Source: Acidobacteriota bacterium (lineage in GTDB: Bacteria > Acidobacteriota > Polarisedimenticolia > J045). From it: a stretch of DNA of 64,000 nucleotides. The translations under genes and the position numbers were made by a program. Positions 36,503 through 46,519 of this stretch are shown piece by piece; the first letter of the stretch is position 1; each line of letters starts with the position of its first letter. The notes beneath the pieces were generated by a model. That model searched no databases. It was not told where the DNA came from and saw only the letters and a list, made by a program, of their open reading frames with translations. Location of the stretch: contig JAGOJY010000003.1 in NCBI GenBank assembly GCA_017994815.1, forward strand, positions 105,437 through 169,436, in the 5' to 3' direction.

Positions 36503-37489
36503 ATGAAGGCCGGCCCGACCCTTCTGGAGGTGCGAGATCTCGTCGTGGAGTTCCCCCGCGGCGACGATGTCGTGCGCGCGGCGGCCGGGATCTCGTTCGA
36601 CGTGGCCGGCGGCGAAGTCGTCGGGCTGGTCGGGGAGTCGGGCTGCGGCAAGTCGGCGTCGGCGCTGGCGCTGTTCCGCCTCACGCCCCCGCCGGGGCGC
36701 ATCGCCGGCGGCGAGGTCGTCCTGGACGGCGTGGACCTGATGCGGCTGCCGGAGCGCGAGCTGCGGCATTACCGGGGCGCCGGGTTGGGTTACGTCCCAC
36801 AGGAGCCGGGGAGCGCGTTCAATCCGGTGCTGAAGGTCGGTTCGCAGGTCGTGGACGTGATCCGCGCGCACCGCGAGGTCTCCCGCCGCGAGGCGTGGGA
36901 CGAGGCGGTGCGGCTCCTGCGGCAGGTCGGCATCCCCGACCCCGAGCGTCGCGCGCGCGAGTACCCGCACCAGTTCTCGGGCGGCATGCAGCAGCGCGCG
37001 CTGATCGCGATGGCGCTGTCGGCGCGGCCCAAGGTGCTCGTCGCCGACGAGCCGACGACGGCCGTGGACGTGACGCTGCAGGCGGGGATCCTCGACCTCC
37101 TGCGCCAACTCGTGCGCGAGCACCGGCTCGGCGTGCTCCTGATCACGCACGATCTGGGCGTGGTCGCGGCGATCTGCGACCGCGTGCTGGTCATGTACGC
37201 CGGGCGCATCGTCGAACAGGCGCCGGTGCGGCAGCTGTTCGACGACCCGCGCCATCCCTACACCCGCGCGCTGATGGCGAGCGTGCCGGGCCCGGGCATC
37301 CCGCGCGGCGCGCTGCCGGCGATCCCCGGCAGCGTCCCGGACCTCGCGCACCTGCCGCGCGGCTGCGCGTTCCACCCGCGCTGCCCGCTCGCGATCGACG
37401 CTTGCCGCGAGTCGGTCCCGCCGCTGCACGATCGCGGCGATGGCCGCCGCGTCGCCTGCCTGCTCGACGTCGCGGGGGACCCGTCGTGA
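36503..37489 (+). CDS. oligopeptide/dipeptide-type ABC ATPase (OppD/DppD-like)
   Basis: A 328-residue ATP-binding subunit. Walker A is GESGCGKS, the Q-loop GYVPQEP, the signature FSGGMQQR and Walker B VLVADEPTT. The C-terminal oligopeptide extension ends CAFHPRCPLAIDACR, the cysteine-rich module typical of OppD/DppD. It overlaps the OppF-like gene by GTGA. No permease or substrate-binding gene lies near, so the membrane partners must be elsewhere in the genome. TAGATT lies eight bases before the ATG. Confidence 0.88.
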   Translation: MKAGPTLLEVRDLVVEFPRGDDVVRAAAGISFDVAGGEVVGLVGESGCGKSASALALFRLTPPPGRIAGGEVVLDGVDLMRLPERELRHYRGAGLGYVPQEPGSAFNPVLKVGSQVVDVIRAHREVSRREAWDEAVRLLRQVGIPDPERRAREYPHQFSGGMQQRALIAMALSARPKVLVADEPTTAVDVTLQAGILDLLRQLVREHRLGVLLITHDLGVVAAICDRVLVMYAGRIVEQAPVRQLFDDPRHPYTRALMASVPGPGIPRGALPAIPGSVPDLAHLPRGCAFHPRCPLAIDACRESVPPLHDRGDGRRVACLLDVAGDPS

Positions 37490-38496
37490 GCGCGCTGTTG
37501 GAGGTGCGCGGGCTGGCCAAGCACTACCCGCTGCCGCGCGCGCTGTGGGGGCCGCCGCGCGTGGTGCGCGCGGTGGACGGCGTGGACCTCGACGTCGGCC
37601 GGGGCGAGATCCTGGGCCTGGTCGGCGAATCCGGCTCGGGCAAGACGACGTTCGGGCGCGTGGTGCTGCGCCTTTTGGATGCCAGCGCCGGCGCGGTGAC
37701 GTTCGACGGCATCGACGTGCTGGCGCTCGGCGCGCGCGAGATGCGCCACCTGCGCCGCCGGATGCAGATCGTGTTCCAGGACCCCGGCGCGGCGCTCAAT
37801 CCGCGGATGAAGGTCCGCTCCTTGGTCGGCGAGCCGCTCTACATCCACGGCCTCGCGCGCGGGCGCGCGCTGCGCGAGCGCGTGGCCGAGCTGCTGCACG
37901 AGGTCGGGCTCGAGCCCTCGGCGATGGAGCGCTACCCCGGCGCGTTCTCCGGCGGGCAGAAGCAGCGCATCGGCATCGCGCGCGCGCTCGCGGTGCGGCC
38001 CGACTTCGTCGTCTGCGACGAGCCGGTCTCGTCGCTGGACGTCTCGGTGCAGGCCCAGATCGTCAACCTGCTCGTCGACCTGCAGCGCCGCCACGGGATC
38101 GCCTACCTGTTCATCGCGCACGACCTGGCGCTGGTCGGCCACCTGTGCGACCGCATCGCGGTGATGTACCTCGGGAAGATCGTGGAGTCCGGCCCGGCCG
38201 CGGCGCTGATGGCCCGCCCGCTCCACCCCTACACCCACGCGCTGTTCGCGGCGGCGCCCCCGCCGGACCCGGAGCGCGCGCGGCGGATCCGCGCGCCGAT
38301 CCCCGGCGAGATCCCGTCGCCGGTGGACGTTCCGGCCGGCTGCCGCTTCCACCCGCGCTGCCCGCTCGCGGTGGACGTCTGCCGCGCCGAAGAACCCGCC
38401 TTGTTGCCTCACGAACCGGGCCACCACGCCGCCTGCCACCGTGCCGACGCGATGGCCCGCGGGGCGCTCGCAAGCCCCACTGTCCAGGAGATCTGA
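37486..38496 (+). CDS. oligopeptide/dipeptide-type ABC ATPase (OppF/DppF-like)
   Basis: A 336-residue ATP-binding subunit that pairs with the previous one. Walker A is GESGSGKTTFG, the signature FSGGQKQR, Walker B FVVCDEPVSSLDV, and the C-terminal module CRFHPRCPLAVDVC. The GTG overlaps the upstream stop by four bases, and the stop is three bases from the ATG of the TolC-like gene. The ribosome site for that gene (AGGAG) overlaps the end of this one, so the three are co-translated. A heterodimer with the upstream subunit is expected. Confidence 0.88.
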   Translation: MSALLEVRGLAKHYPLPRALWGPPRVVRAVDGVDLDVGRGEILGLVGESGSGKTTFGRVVLRLLDASAGAVTFDGIDVLALGAREMRHLRRRMQIVFQDPGAALNPRMKVRSLVGEPLYIHGLARGRALRERVAELLHEVGLEPSAMERYPGAFSGGQKQRIGIARALAVRPDFVVCDEPVSSLDVSVQAQIVNLLVDLQRRHGIAYLFIAHDLALVGHLCDRIAVMYLGKIVESGPAAALMARPLHPYTHALFAAAPPPDPERARRIRAPIPGEIPSPVDVPAGCRFHPRCPLAVDVCRAEEPALLPHEPGHHAACHRADAMARGALASPTVQEI

Positions 38497-38499
38497 ACC

Positions 38500-40077
38500 A
38501 TGACTTCGCGTCTTGCCGCCGCCGTGCTGCTGCTCGTCGCCTGCGCCGCCCTGCCTGCCGTGGCGCAGCAGGAGAGCGGCCCCGCCCCGCTCGAGCTGTC
38601 TTTGCGCGACATCGTGCAGCAAGCGATCGAGCGCAACCTGCAGATCGCGGTCACGCGGCTCGACCCGGCGCTCGCCGCCGAGTCGGTGACCGTGGCCGAG
38701 GCGGCGTTCGACTCGCGGATCGAGGCCCGTGCGGCCCACTCGCGCTCGCAGCAGGAGCCCGAGAGCGCCTTCGGCACGACCACCTTCGAGTCCGACACGG
38801 CCGACCTCACGTGGTTCAAGCCGTTCGAGTTCGGCACCACCGTGCGGGCCGGATTGCAGTACGAGGAAACCCAGGCCGACTTCGTCGCGGCCTCCACGTT
38901 TCGCCAGATCCCGAACCAGGTCACCGTCGGGCCGGTGGTCAACATCACCCACCCGCTGTTGCGCAACTTCGGCCTGGAGGTGAACCGCACCGCGATCGAG
39001 CAGGCGATGAACGAGCGGCGGGTGTCCGAGGCCGAGCTGTTCAACCAGATGATGCTGACGGTCGAGCAGACCGAGCAGACGTACTGGGACCTGATCGGCG
39101 CCCGCCGGCAGCTCGGCGTCGCGCAGGGATCGCTGCAACTCGCCCGCGACTTCCTCGACCAGACCAAGATCAAGGTCGAGGTCGGGACGCTGCCGCCGAT
39201 CGAGATCACCACGGCCGAGGCCGAGGTCGCGAGCCGCGAGGAAGCGGTGATCATCGCCGAGAACCTGATCGGCGACACCGAGGACCAGCTGCGGGCGCTC
39301 CTGCGCATCCCGCCCGACTCGCCCGACTGGCAACGCCCGATCGTTCCCCTGGACGAGCCGACGTTCGAGCCGGTCCAGGTCGACGTCGAGAGCACGATCG
39401 ACGACGCGCTGACGCGGCGGCCCGAGATCGCCCAGGCCCAGCTCGCGGTGCGCAACGCCGAGCTGAACTTGCGCTACCGCGAGAACCAGGTGCGGCCCGA
39501 GCTGAACCTCTCGGCGGACTTCAGCGCGACCGGGAACAACTACGAGCCCGACGCCTTCCGCCTCGTGGACGCAGGCGACCCGGCCGACCCGACCGACGAC
39601 ATCATCGAGCAGGTCAACTTCGGCCGCACCGAGGCGTTCAAGGAGATCGCCGACCTCGACACCTACTCCTGGTCGGTCGGCGCGTTCTACTCGATCCCGA
39701 TCCGCAACCGCGCCGCGAAGGCCGAGCGCACGCGCGCCCGGCTCGCGGTGGAGCAGGCGAACCTGCGGCTCGAACAGGCGCGGCAGAATATCCGCGTCGA
39801 GGTTCGCGAGGCGGCGCGCGCCGTCGAGTCGGCCGCGCGGCGCGTCGCCTCGGCCCGGGCCAACGTCGTGCTCCAGCGCAAGAAGGTCGACGCCGAACAG
39901 AAGCGCTACGAGAACGGCCTGTCGATCGCCTTCCAGGTGCTGCAGTTCCAGAACGACCTGCGCGACGCCGAATCGCGCGAGATCCGCGCCCTGGTGGACC
40001 ACCACCGCGCGCTGGCGACGCTGGCCCGCGTGCGCGGCACGCTGCTCACCGACCGCGGCGTGCGCGTCGAGGAGTAG
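38500..40077 (+). CDS. TolC-family outer-membrane efflux protein
   Basis: A 525-residue outer-membrane protein. Residues 1-23 are a signal peptide cleaved after AVAQ. The rest shows the TolC pattern of two homologous halves with long coiled-coil helices. Each half starts LSLRDIVQQAIERNL or ALTRRPEIAQAQLAVRNAE and ends in helices such as RQNIRVEVREAARAVESAA. Porin strands are seen around GTTVRAGLQYEETQ and TYSWSVGAFYSIPI. It would be the exit duct of a tripartite exporter or a type I secretion system. The adjacent peptide-type ATPases are importers by family, so their pairing is unclear. Confidence 0.88.
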   Translation: MTSRLAAAVLLLVACAALPAVAQQESGPAPLELSLRDIVQQAIERNLQIAVTRLDPALAAESVTVAEAAFDSRIEARAAHSRSQQEPESAFGTTTFESDTADLTWFKPFEFGTTVRAGLQYEETQADFVAASTFRQIPNQVTVGPVVNITHPLLRNFGLEVNRTAIEQAMNERRVSEAELFNQMMLTVEQTEQTYWDLIGARRQLGVAQGSLQLARDFLDQTKIKVEVGTLPPIEITTAEAEVASREEAVIIAENLIGDTEDQLRALLRIPPDSPDWQRPIVPLDEPTFEPVQVDVESTIDDALTRRPEIAQAQLAVRNAELNLRYRENQVRPELNLSADFSATGNNYEPDAFRLVDAGDPADPTDDIIEQVNFGRTEAFKEIADLDTYSWSVGAFYSIPIRNRAAKAERTRARLAVEQANLRLEQARQNIRVEVREAARAVESAARRVASARANVVLQRKKVDAEQKRYENGLSIAFQVLQFQNDLRDAESREIRALVDHHRALATLARVRGTLLTDRGVRVEE

Positions 40078-40082
40078 CTGCC

Positions 40083-40090
40083 GGGGACAG
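40083..40090 (+). repeat. GGGGACAG repeat, single arm
   Basis: GGGGACAG between the TolC-like gene and the ExbB-like gene, without a matching second arm. It is probably a decayed member of the dispersed repeat. Confidence 0.3.
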
Positions 40091-40100
40091 TCGTAGCCCG

Positions 40101-40106
40101 TATCCT
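40101..40106 (+). promoter_or_regulatory. -10-like hexamer before the ExbB-like gene
   Basis: TATCCT, nine bases before the ATG at 40116, consistent with leaderless or near-leaderless start. Confidence 0.3.
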
Positions 40107-40115
40107 CTGGGGCCG

Positions 40116-40709
40116 ATGGAGACGTTCCGCGCGGGCGGGTTCGTGGTGCTGCCGATCGTCGTGGTCGCGGTCCTCGCGGCGGCGGTGGCGATCGAGCGCG
40201 CGTGGTGGCTGTTGCGGCGGGAACGGACCCTCGCGGCGCGCGAGGCCCTGCGGGCCGGCGGGCTGGAAGCGGCCCGCGACGCCGCGCCCCCCGGCAGCGC
40301 GGCGGCCGCCCTGGTCGAGGCGGCGTCGGCCGGCTGGTCCGGGTCGCGCGCCGAGCTGGAGGAGCGGCTGGAGCAGGCGGCCGGTCCGGCGATCCGGCAC
40401 CTGGAGAGCCGGATGTGGGTCCTCGGGGCGGCCTCGCACGTCGCGCCGGCGCTCGGGTTCGTGGGGGCGCTCCTCGGGATGCTGCGCTCGTTCGGCGTGA
40501 TCGCGGGGTACGGGCTCAGCCGGCCCGAGGCGATCGGCCCCGGTTTCCGCGCGGCGCTGATCGCGACCGCCGCCGGGCTGGCGGTTTCGGTCGCCTCGCT
40601 CGCCGCCTACAGCCTGCTCACGGCGCGGATCAGCCGGCAGGTGGCCGCGTTGGAGGACCTCGCCGAGGCGCTCGTCGGCCGCCGTTTCGCCGGGCGGGGT
40701 CCCGCCTGA
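40116..40709 (+). CDS. MotA/TolQ/ExbB proton-channel family protein
   Basis: A 197-residue inner-membrane protein. Three helices are seen: residues about 8-28 ([21 protein letters not shown]), 105-130 and 150-175. The conserved proton-channel segment is HVAPALGFVGALLGMLRSFGVI and GFRAALIATAAGLAVSVASLAAY. It resembles ExbB/TolQ more than MotA by size. No exbD/tolR gene lies next to it, so a partner must be elsewhere. A strong terminator follows immediately. Confidence 0.8.
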   Translation: METFRAGGFVVLPIVVVAVLAAAVAIERAWWLLRRERTLAAREALRAGGLEAARDAAPPGSAAAALVEAASAGWSGSRAELEERLEQAAGPAIRHLESRMWVLGAASHVAPALGFVGALLGMLRSFGVIAGYGLSRPEAIGPGFRAALIATAAGLAVSVASLAAYSLLTARISRQVAALEDLAEALVGRRFAGRGPA

Positions 40710-40710
40710 A

Positions 40711-40736
40711 CCGGCCCCTCCGCGGGGCCGGCTTTT
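40711..40736 (+). terminator. rho-independent terminator
   Basis: CCGGCCCC (40711-40718) and GGGGCCGG (40724-40731) pair around TCCGC, followed by CTTTT. The T-tract overlaps the TTGACA -35 of the nuo promoter. Confidence 0.85.
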
Positions 40737-40764
40737 GACACCCCCCGGGCCCGGTTGGTAGCAT
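40735..40764 (+). promoter_or_regulatory. sigma-70 promoter of the nuo operon
   Basis: TTGACA (40735-40740), an 18-bp spacer and TAGCAT (40759-40764). It is followed by a leader of about 130 nt before nuoA. I see no other gene in that leader. Confidence 0.65.
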
Positions 40765-40900
40765 CCCAATCTCCAATTTTTCAATGTACTTAGCCCGTTT
40801 GCAGCGTTCCGTGTAACCGCGTCAGGCTCGAACAGTTTGTGACGCCCCCTCCCCGACTGCGCCGGTGCCCCGGCACCAGCCGGGACAGCGAGATCCGAGG

Positions 40901-41275
40901 ATGACGCAGAACTCGCTCGGCCTGGTCGTGCTGCTCGTGTTCGCGCTGGCAACGGCGACCGGGATGGTTGTCCTGTCGGCCATCGCGGGCCCGCGCCGCA
41001 AGCGCCTGACCGACATGACGCCGTACGAGGGCGGCAGCAAGCCGTTCGAGTCCGCGCGCAAGCGGTTCTCGGTCCGCTTCTACCTGATCGCGATGCTGTT
41101 CATCCTGTTCGACGTGGAAGCGGTGTTCCTGTACCCGTGGGCGATCGAGCTGCGCAACCAGGCGGCGGCGGCCGGCGGGTCGTTCGTGTTCAACGAGATG
41201 CTGGTCTTCATCGGCGTCCTGGTGGTCGGGTTCGCCTACGCCTGGGGTCGCGGCGCGCTGGAGTGGGACCGATGA
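40901..41275 (+). CDS. nuoA: NADH-quinone oxidoreductase subunit A
   Basis: A 124-residue membrane subunit of complex I with three helices. Conserved residues are PYEGGSKPFESARKRFSVRFYLIAML followed by LFDVEAVFLYPWA, the hallmark of NuoA. It begins the operon behind a 130-nt leader. Its stop overlaps the nuoC start by ATGA; nuoB, which normally lies between, is absent. Confidence 0.94.
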   Translation: MTQNSLGLVVLLVFALATATGMVVLSAIAGPRRKRLTDMTPYEGGSKPFESARKRFSVRFYLIAMLFILFDVEAVFLYPWAIELRNQAAAAGGSFVFNEMLVFIGVLVVGFAYAWGRGALEWDR

Positions 41276-41772
41276 CGGACCTCCCGCTGCCGCCCGGCGC
41301 GGCGCGGCTGTACGGCCGCTGGGACGAGGGGCGCGCGCTCGAGCGGCTCAACGCCGAGCTGCCGGGCGCCGTGCTCGGCATGTTCGACTTCCGCGCCGAA
41401 ACGACGCTGGCGGTCGCCCTTGACCAGCTCCTCGACGTGCTGGCGTTCCTGCGCGACGACCCCGACTGCGCCTTCGACTTCCTGACCGACGTGACGGCCG
41501 TGCACTGGCCGGACCGCGAGCAGCCGTTCGAGGTCGTGTACCACCTGTACTCGATGGGCCGGAACGTGCGGCTGCGCGTGAAGGCTGCCGCCGGACCCGA
41601 GCCCCGCGTGCCGAGCTCGGTCTCGCTCTGGCCCGCCGCGAACTGGCTCGAGCGCGAGTGCTTCGACATGTTCGGCGTGGTGTTCGAGGACCACCCGGAC
41701 CTGCGCCGGATCCTGATGCCCGAGGACTTCGATCGCTGGCCGATGCGCAAAGACTTCCCGCTGAAGGTCTGA
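41272..41772 (+). CDS. nuoC: NADH-quinone oxidoreductase subunit C
   Basis: A 166-residue peripheral subunit, the 30-kDa type. Signatures are FDFLTDVTAVHWPDR, FEVVYHLYSMGRN and NWLERECFDMFGVVFEDHPDLRRIL followed by the end PLKV. It is a separate gene, not a NuoCD fusion. It overlaps nuoA by four bases and is followed by nuoD four bases later. Confidence 0.94.
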   Translation: MTDLPLPPGAARLYGRWDEGRALERLNAELPGAVLGMFDFRAETTLAVALDQLLDVLAFLRDDPDCAFDFLTDVTAVHWPDREQPFEVVYHLYSMGRNVRLRVKAAAGPEPRVPSSVSLWPAANWLERECFDMFGVVFEDHPDLRRILMPEDFDRWPMRKDFPLKV

Positions 41773-41776
41773 CGCG

Positions 41777-42979
41777 ATGACCGAACCGGTACGGCTGACC
41801 AGCGCTCCGGGGGAGCGCAACACCGTCGCCCTCAACATGGGGCCGAGCCATCCGGCCACCCACGGCGTGCTGCGCCTGATCGTCGAACTCGACGGCGAGG
41901 TCGTCGTCAGCTGCCGGCCGGAGATCGGCTACCTGCACCGCGGGTTCGAGAAGATCGCCGAGAACAAGACCTGGCAGCAGTTCGTCACGTGGACCGACCG
42001 GATGGACTACCTGGCGCCGATCGCCAACAACATCGGCTACACGCTGGCGGTCGAGAAACTCCTCGGGATCGAGGTCCCGCCGCGCTGCCGCGTGCTGCGG
42101 GTCCTGCTCTCGGAGCTGGCGCGGGTCTCGGCGCACCTGTTGTGGCTCGGGACGCACGCGCTCGACATCGGCGCCGCGACGGTCTTCTTCTACACCTTCC
42201 AGCAGCGCGAGATCCTCTACGACCTGTTCGAGAGGATCTTCGGCGCGCGGCTGACCGTTTCGGGCACCCGCATCGGCGGCATGTACCGCGACGCGACCCC
42301 CGAGTGGCTGGCCGGTGTGGCGCAGTTCCTCGACCAGTGCGCGCCGGTGATCGAGGAGTGCGACCGTCTGTTGACGAAGAACCGCATCTGGCGCGGCCGC
42401 ACCGAGAACGTCGGCATCCTGACCGCCGAGGACGCGGTCGCCTGGGGCTGCACCGGCCCGGTGCTGCGTGGGTCGGGCGTCGAGTGGGACGTGCGCAAGG
42501 CGCAACCGTACCTCGACTACGAGCAGTACGAGTTCGAGATCCCGGTCGGCACGGTGGGCGACGTCTATGACCGCTACCTCGTGCGGATGGAAGAGATGCG
42601 GCAGTCGATCCGCATCTCGCGCCAGTGCCTGGAGCGGATTCCCGACGGCCCGATCAACGCCGACGCGCCGCGCGTCGTGCTGCCGCCCAAGGAGAAGGTC
42701 CTCACGTCGATGGAGGACCTGATCTACCACTTCATCATCCTGACCGAGGGGATCCGTCCGCCGCAGGGCGAGGTCTACCACGCGATCGAGGCCCCCAAGG
42801 GCGAACTCGGTTTCTACATCGTCAGCACCGGCGGGCCGAACGCGTACCGGCTGCGGATCCGCCCGGCGGCGTTCGTCAACCTCGCGGTGATCGAGAAGAT
42901 CGCGGTCGGGCAGATGGTGGCGGACGTGGTCGCGATCATCGGCAGCCTGGACCCGGTGATGGGCGAGGTGGACCGGTGA
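41777..42979 (+). CDS. nuoD: NADH-quinone oxidoreductase subunit D
   Basis: A 400-residue subunit forming the quinone-binding site with NuoB. MGPSHPATHGVLRLIVELDGE holds the quinone-site histidine, and EIGYLHRGFEK is the family signature; the C terminus has GELGFYIVSTGGPNAYRLRIR and AIIGSLDPVMGEVDR. The length is standard. All motifs are intact, which makes the absence of nuoB in the operon more notable. Confidence 0.96.
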   Translation: MTEPVRLTSAPGERNTVALNMGPSHPATHGVLRLIVELDGEVVVSCRPEIGYLHRGFEKIAENKTWQQFVTWTDRMDYLAPIANNIGYTLAVEKLLGIEVPPRCRVLRVLLSELARVSAHLLWLGTHALDIGAATVFFYTFQQREILYDLFERIFGARLTVSGTRIGGMYRDATPEWLAGVAQFLDQCAPVIEECDRLLTKNRIWRGRTENVGILTAEDAVAWGCTGPVLRGSGVEWDVRKAQPYLDYEQYEFEIPVGTVGDVYDRYLVRMEEMRQSIRISRQCLERIPDGPINADAPRVVLPPKEKVLTSMEDLIYHFIILTEGIRPPQGEVYHAIEAPKGELGFYIVSTGGPNAYRLRIRPAAFVNLAVIEKIAVGQMVADVVAIIGSLDPVMGEVDR

Positions 42980-43018
42980 AGACGAGCATCCGGCGCGGGC
43001 GGGGGCAGGGGAAGCGCG

Positions 43019-43533
43019 ATGTACGGGGCTGAGTTCGAGAACAAGGTCGACGAACTGGTGGCGCGCTACGAGCAGCCGCGCGGCGCCGTGCTGCCGGTGC
43101 TGCACCTCGTGCAGGCGCGCGAGGGGTACGTGCCGCTGGAGGCCGAGGCCTGGGTCGCGCGGCGGCTCGGCCTGTCCACGGCGCAGGTCCACGGGATCAC
43201 GACCTTCTACACGATGTTCCAGACCGCGCCGCGCGGGAAATACCTGCTGCAGTTCTGCACCACCGTCTCGTGCATGCTGCGCGGTAGCGACAACGTCCTG
43301 GAGCACCTCAAGCGCACGCTGGGGATCGAGGAGGGCGAGACCACGACCGACGGGCTGTTCACGCTGGTGACGGTGGAGTGCCTCGGCTCCTGCGGGACCG
43401 CCCCGGTGATGCAGGTCAACGACGACTACTACGAGGACCTCGACATCGAGCGCGTCGATCGCCTGCTCGAGGCGCTCCGGCGCGGCGAGCGGCCGCAGCC
43501 CGGCCCCGGCCCGCGGCGGGTGCTGGTGGACTG

Positions 43534-43534
<1 letters not shown>
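43019..43534 (+). CDS. nuoE: NADH-quinone oxidoreductase subunit E
   Basis: A 171-residue peripheral subunit with a 2Fe-2S cluster (N1a). The four cysteines are in FCTTVSCMLRG and VECLGSCGTAPVMQVND. The start is preceded by a purine-rich GGGGCAGGGGAAG. It overlaps nuoF by one base (TGATG). Confidence 0.95.
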
Positions 43535-44823
<1,289 letters not shown>

Positions 44824-44839
44824 CGAGGACGACGACGAG

Positions 44840-46501
44840 ATGGTGAAGATCACGATCGACGGCCAGCAGCTGGAAGTCCCGGAGGGGACGACCATCCTGC
44901 AGGCGGCGATGAACGCCGGGATCGAGATCCCGCACTACTGTTACCACCCCGGCCTGTCGATCGCCGGCAACTGCCGGATCTGCCTGGTCGAGCTGGAGAA
45001 GGCCCCGCGGCCCGTGATCGCCTGCAACACGGTCGTGGCCGAGGGGATGGTGGTCTACAGCAAGTCGCCGCGCGCGATCGAGTGGCAGAACGGTGTCTCC
45101 GAGTTCCTGCTGATCAACCACCCGCTGGACTGCCCGATCTGCGACCAGGCCGGCGAGTGCCGGCTGCAGGATTACTCCTACCGCTACGGGCAGCCGACGA
45201 CCCGCTTCGTCGAGGAGAAGGTCCACGGGCCGAAACGGCGCCCGCTCGGCCAGCACATCGTCTTCGACTGGGAGCGCTGCATCAAGTGCACGCGCTGTAT
45301 CCGCTTCTGCGAGGAGGTCACCGGCACGGCCGAGCTGGGGATGTTCCTGCGCGGCGTGCGCGAGGAGATCGGCGTGTTCCCCGGCCGGCCGCTGGACAAC
45401 CCGTACTCCGGCAACACCGTCGACATCTGCCCGGTCGGCGCGCTCACGCTGAAGGAGTTCCGCTTCCGCTCGCGGCTGTGGTTCCTGACCGACGTGCCGA
45501 CGGTCTGCCCCGGGTGCGCGCGCGGCTGCTCGACCATGGCGGCGGTCCTGCGCAACGAGATCTTCCGCATCACCCCGCGCGAGAACCAGGCGGTCAACCG
45601 CTGGTGGATCTGCGATCACGGCCGACTGTGGTGGCAGCGCCTCGAGCAGGGCGGCCCGCGCCGGCTGTCCGGCCCGCGCGGCGCGCGGCCTGCCGGCGAC
45701 GACGCTTGGGAGACCGCGTACGCCGAGGCCGCGGAGTTGCTCGCGACCGCGGCGCGCGGGCGCGGCGTGCGCATCCTGGCCAGTTCGCGCGCCGGGCTCG
45801 AGGAACTGTGGCTGCTCGGGCAGATCGCGCGCGCCTGCGGGGCGCAGGTGCACCTGCCGCAGCACGAGCGCGGCGCGGACGACGAGCTGCTGTTGCGGCG
45901 CGACTGGACGCCCAACGCGCGCGGCGCGCGCGAGGTGCTCGGCGTGCTGGCCGGCGGCGCGGTCTCGGTCGCCGAACTGGAGCGGGCGCTGGCCGAGGAT
46001 CACGTGGACGTGCTCCTGGCGCTCGGGCCGGGGCTGGTCGGGCCGGTGGACGACGAGCCCCCGGTCATCGCGCCCGGGGCGCTCGCCTGCGCGCGCTCGC
46101 TGATCGTGCTCGACGCGCACGCCTCGGCGCTGTCGGACGCCGCGACGGTGCTGCTGCCGGTGACCGGCTACGGCGAGTCCGCGGCGACGTACGTCAACTT
46201 CGCCGGCCGCGTGCAGCACGCGCCGAAGGGGCTGACGCCGCGCGGCGACGTGCGCCCGGCGCGGATCGTGCTGGGCGAGTTTTTGGCGCGGCTGGCCAGC
46301 CTCGAGGGGCCGCCCTCTTTGGCCGAAGTCCAGGCCGCCCTGTCGCGCGACGTGCCGGCCTTGGCGGCGATCGACTGGGCCGCGCTGCCGGGCTCGGGCG
46401 GGCAGGACCTCGCGGGCGTGGACGCGGCCGCGCAGGCCTGCCGGCCGACCGGCGCGGCGCTGAAGATGCTGGCCGCGGGCCTCGTGCCCGCCGGCACGTA
46501 G
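44840..46501 (+). CDS. nuoG: NADH-quinone oxidoreductase subunit G
   Basis: A 553-residue iron-sulfur subunit. The N-terminal ferredoxin part has the 2Fe-2S ligands in CYHPGLSIAGNCRICLVE, then the His/Cys site HPLDCPICDQAGECRLQ and the 4Fe-4S ligands CIKCTRCIRFCEE. A further set CPGCARGC, followed 27 residues later by CDHG, has the CX2CX3CX27C spacing of cluster N7. The molybdopterin-like C-terminal domain is short, so the protein is smaller than the 700-900 residues of many NuoG. It lies 16 bases after nuoF. Confidence 0.94.
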   Translation: MVKITIDGQQLEVPEGTTILQAAMNAGIEIPHYCYHPGLSIAGNCRICLVELEKAPRPVIACNTVVAEGMVVYSKSPRAIEWQNGVSEFLLINHPLDCPICDQAGECRLQDYSYRYGQPTTRFVEEKVHGPKRRPLGQHIVFDWERCIKCTRCIRFCEEVTGTAELGMFLRGVREEIGVFPGRPLDNPYSGNTVDICPVGALTLKEFRFRSRLWFLTDVPTVCPGCARGCSTMAAVLRNEIFRITPRENQAVNRWWICDHGRLWWQRLEQGGPRRLSGPRGARPAGDDAWETAYAEAAELLATAARGRGVRILASSRAGLEELWLLGQIARACGAQVHLPQHERGADDELLLRRDWTPNARGAREVLGVLAGGAVSVAELERALAEDHVDVLLALGPGLVGPVDDEPPVIAPGALACARSLIVLDAHASALSDAATVLLPVTGYGESAATYVNFAGRVQHAPKGLTPRGDVRPARIVLGEFLARLASLEGPPSLAEVQAALSRDVPALAAIDWAALPGSGGQDLAGVDAAAQACRPTGAALKMLAAGLVPAGT

Positions 46502-46519
46502 CGCGGGCGGGGAGGGCGC

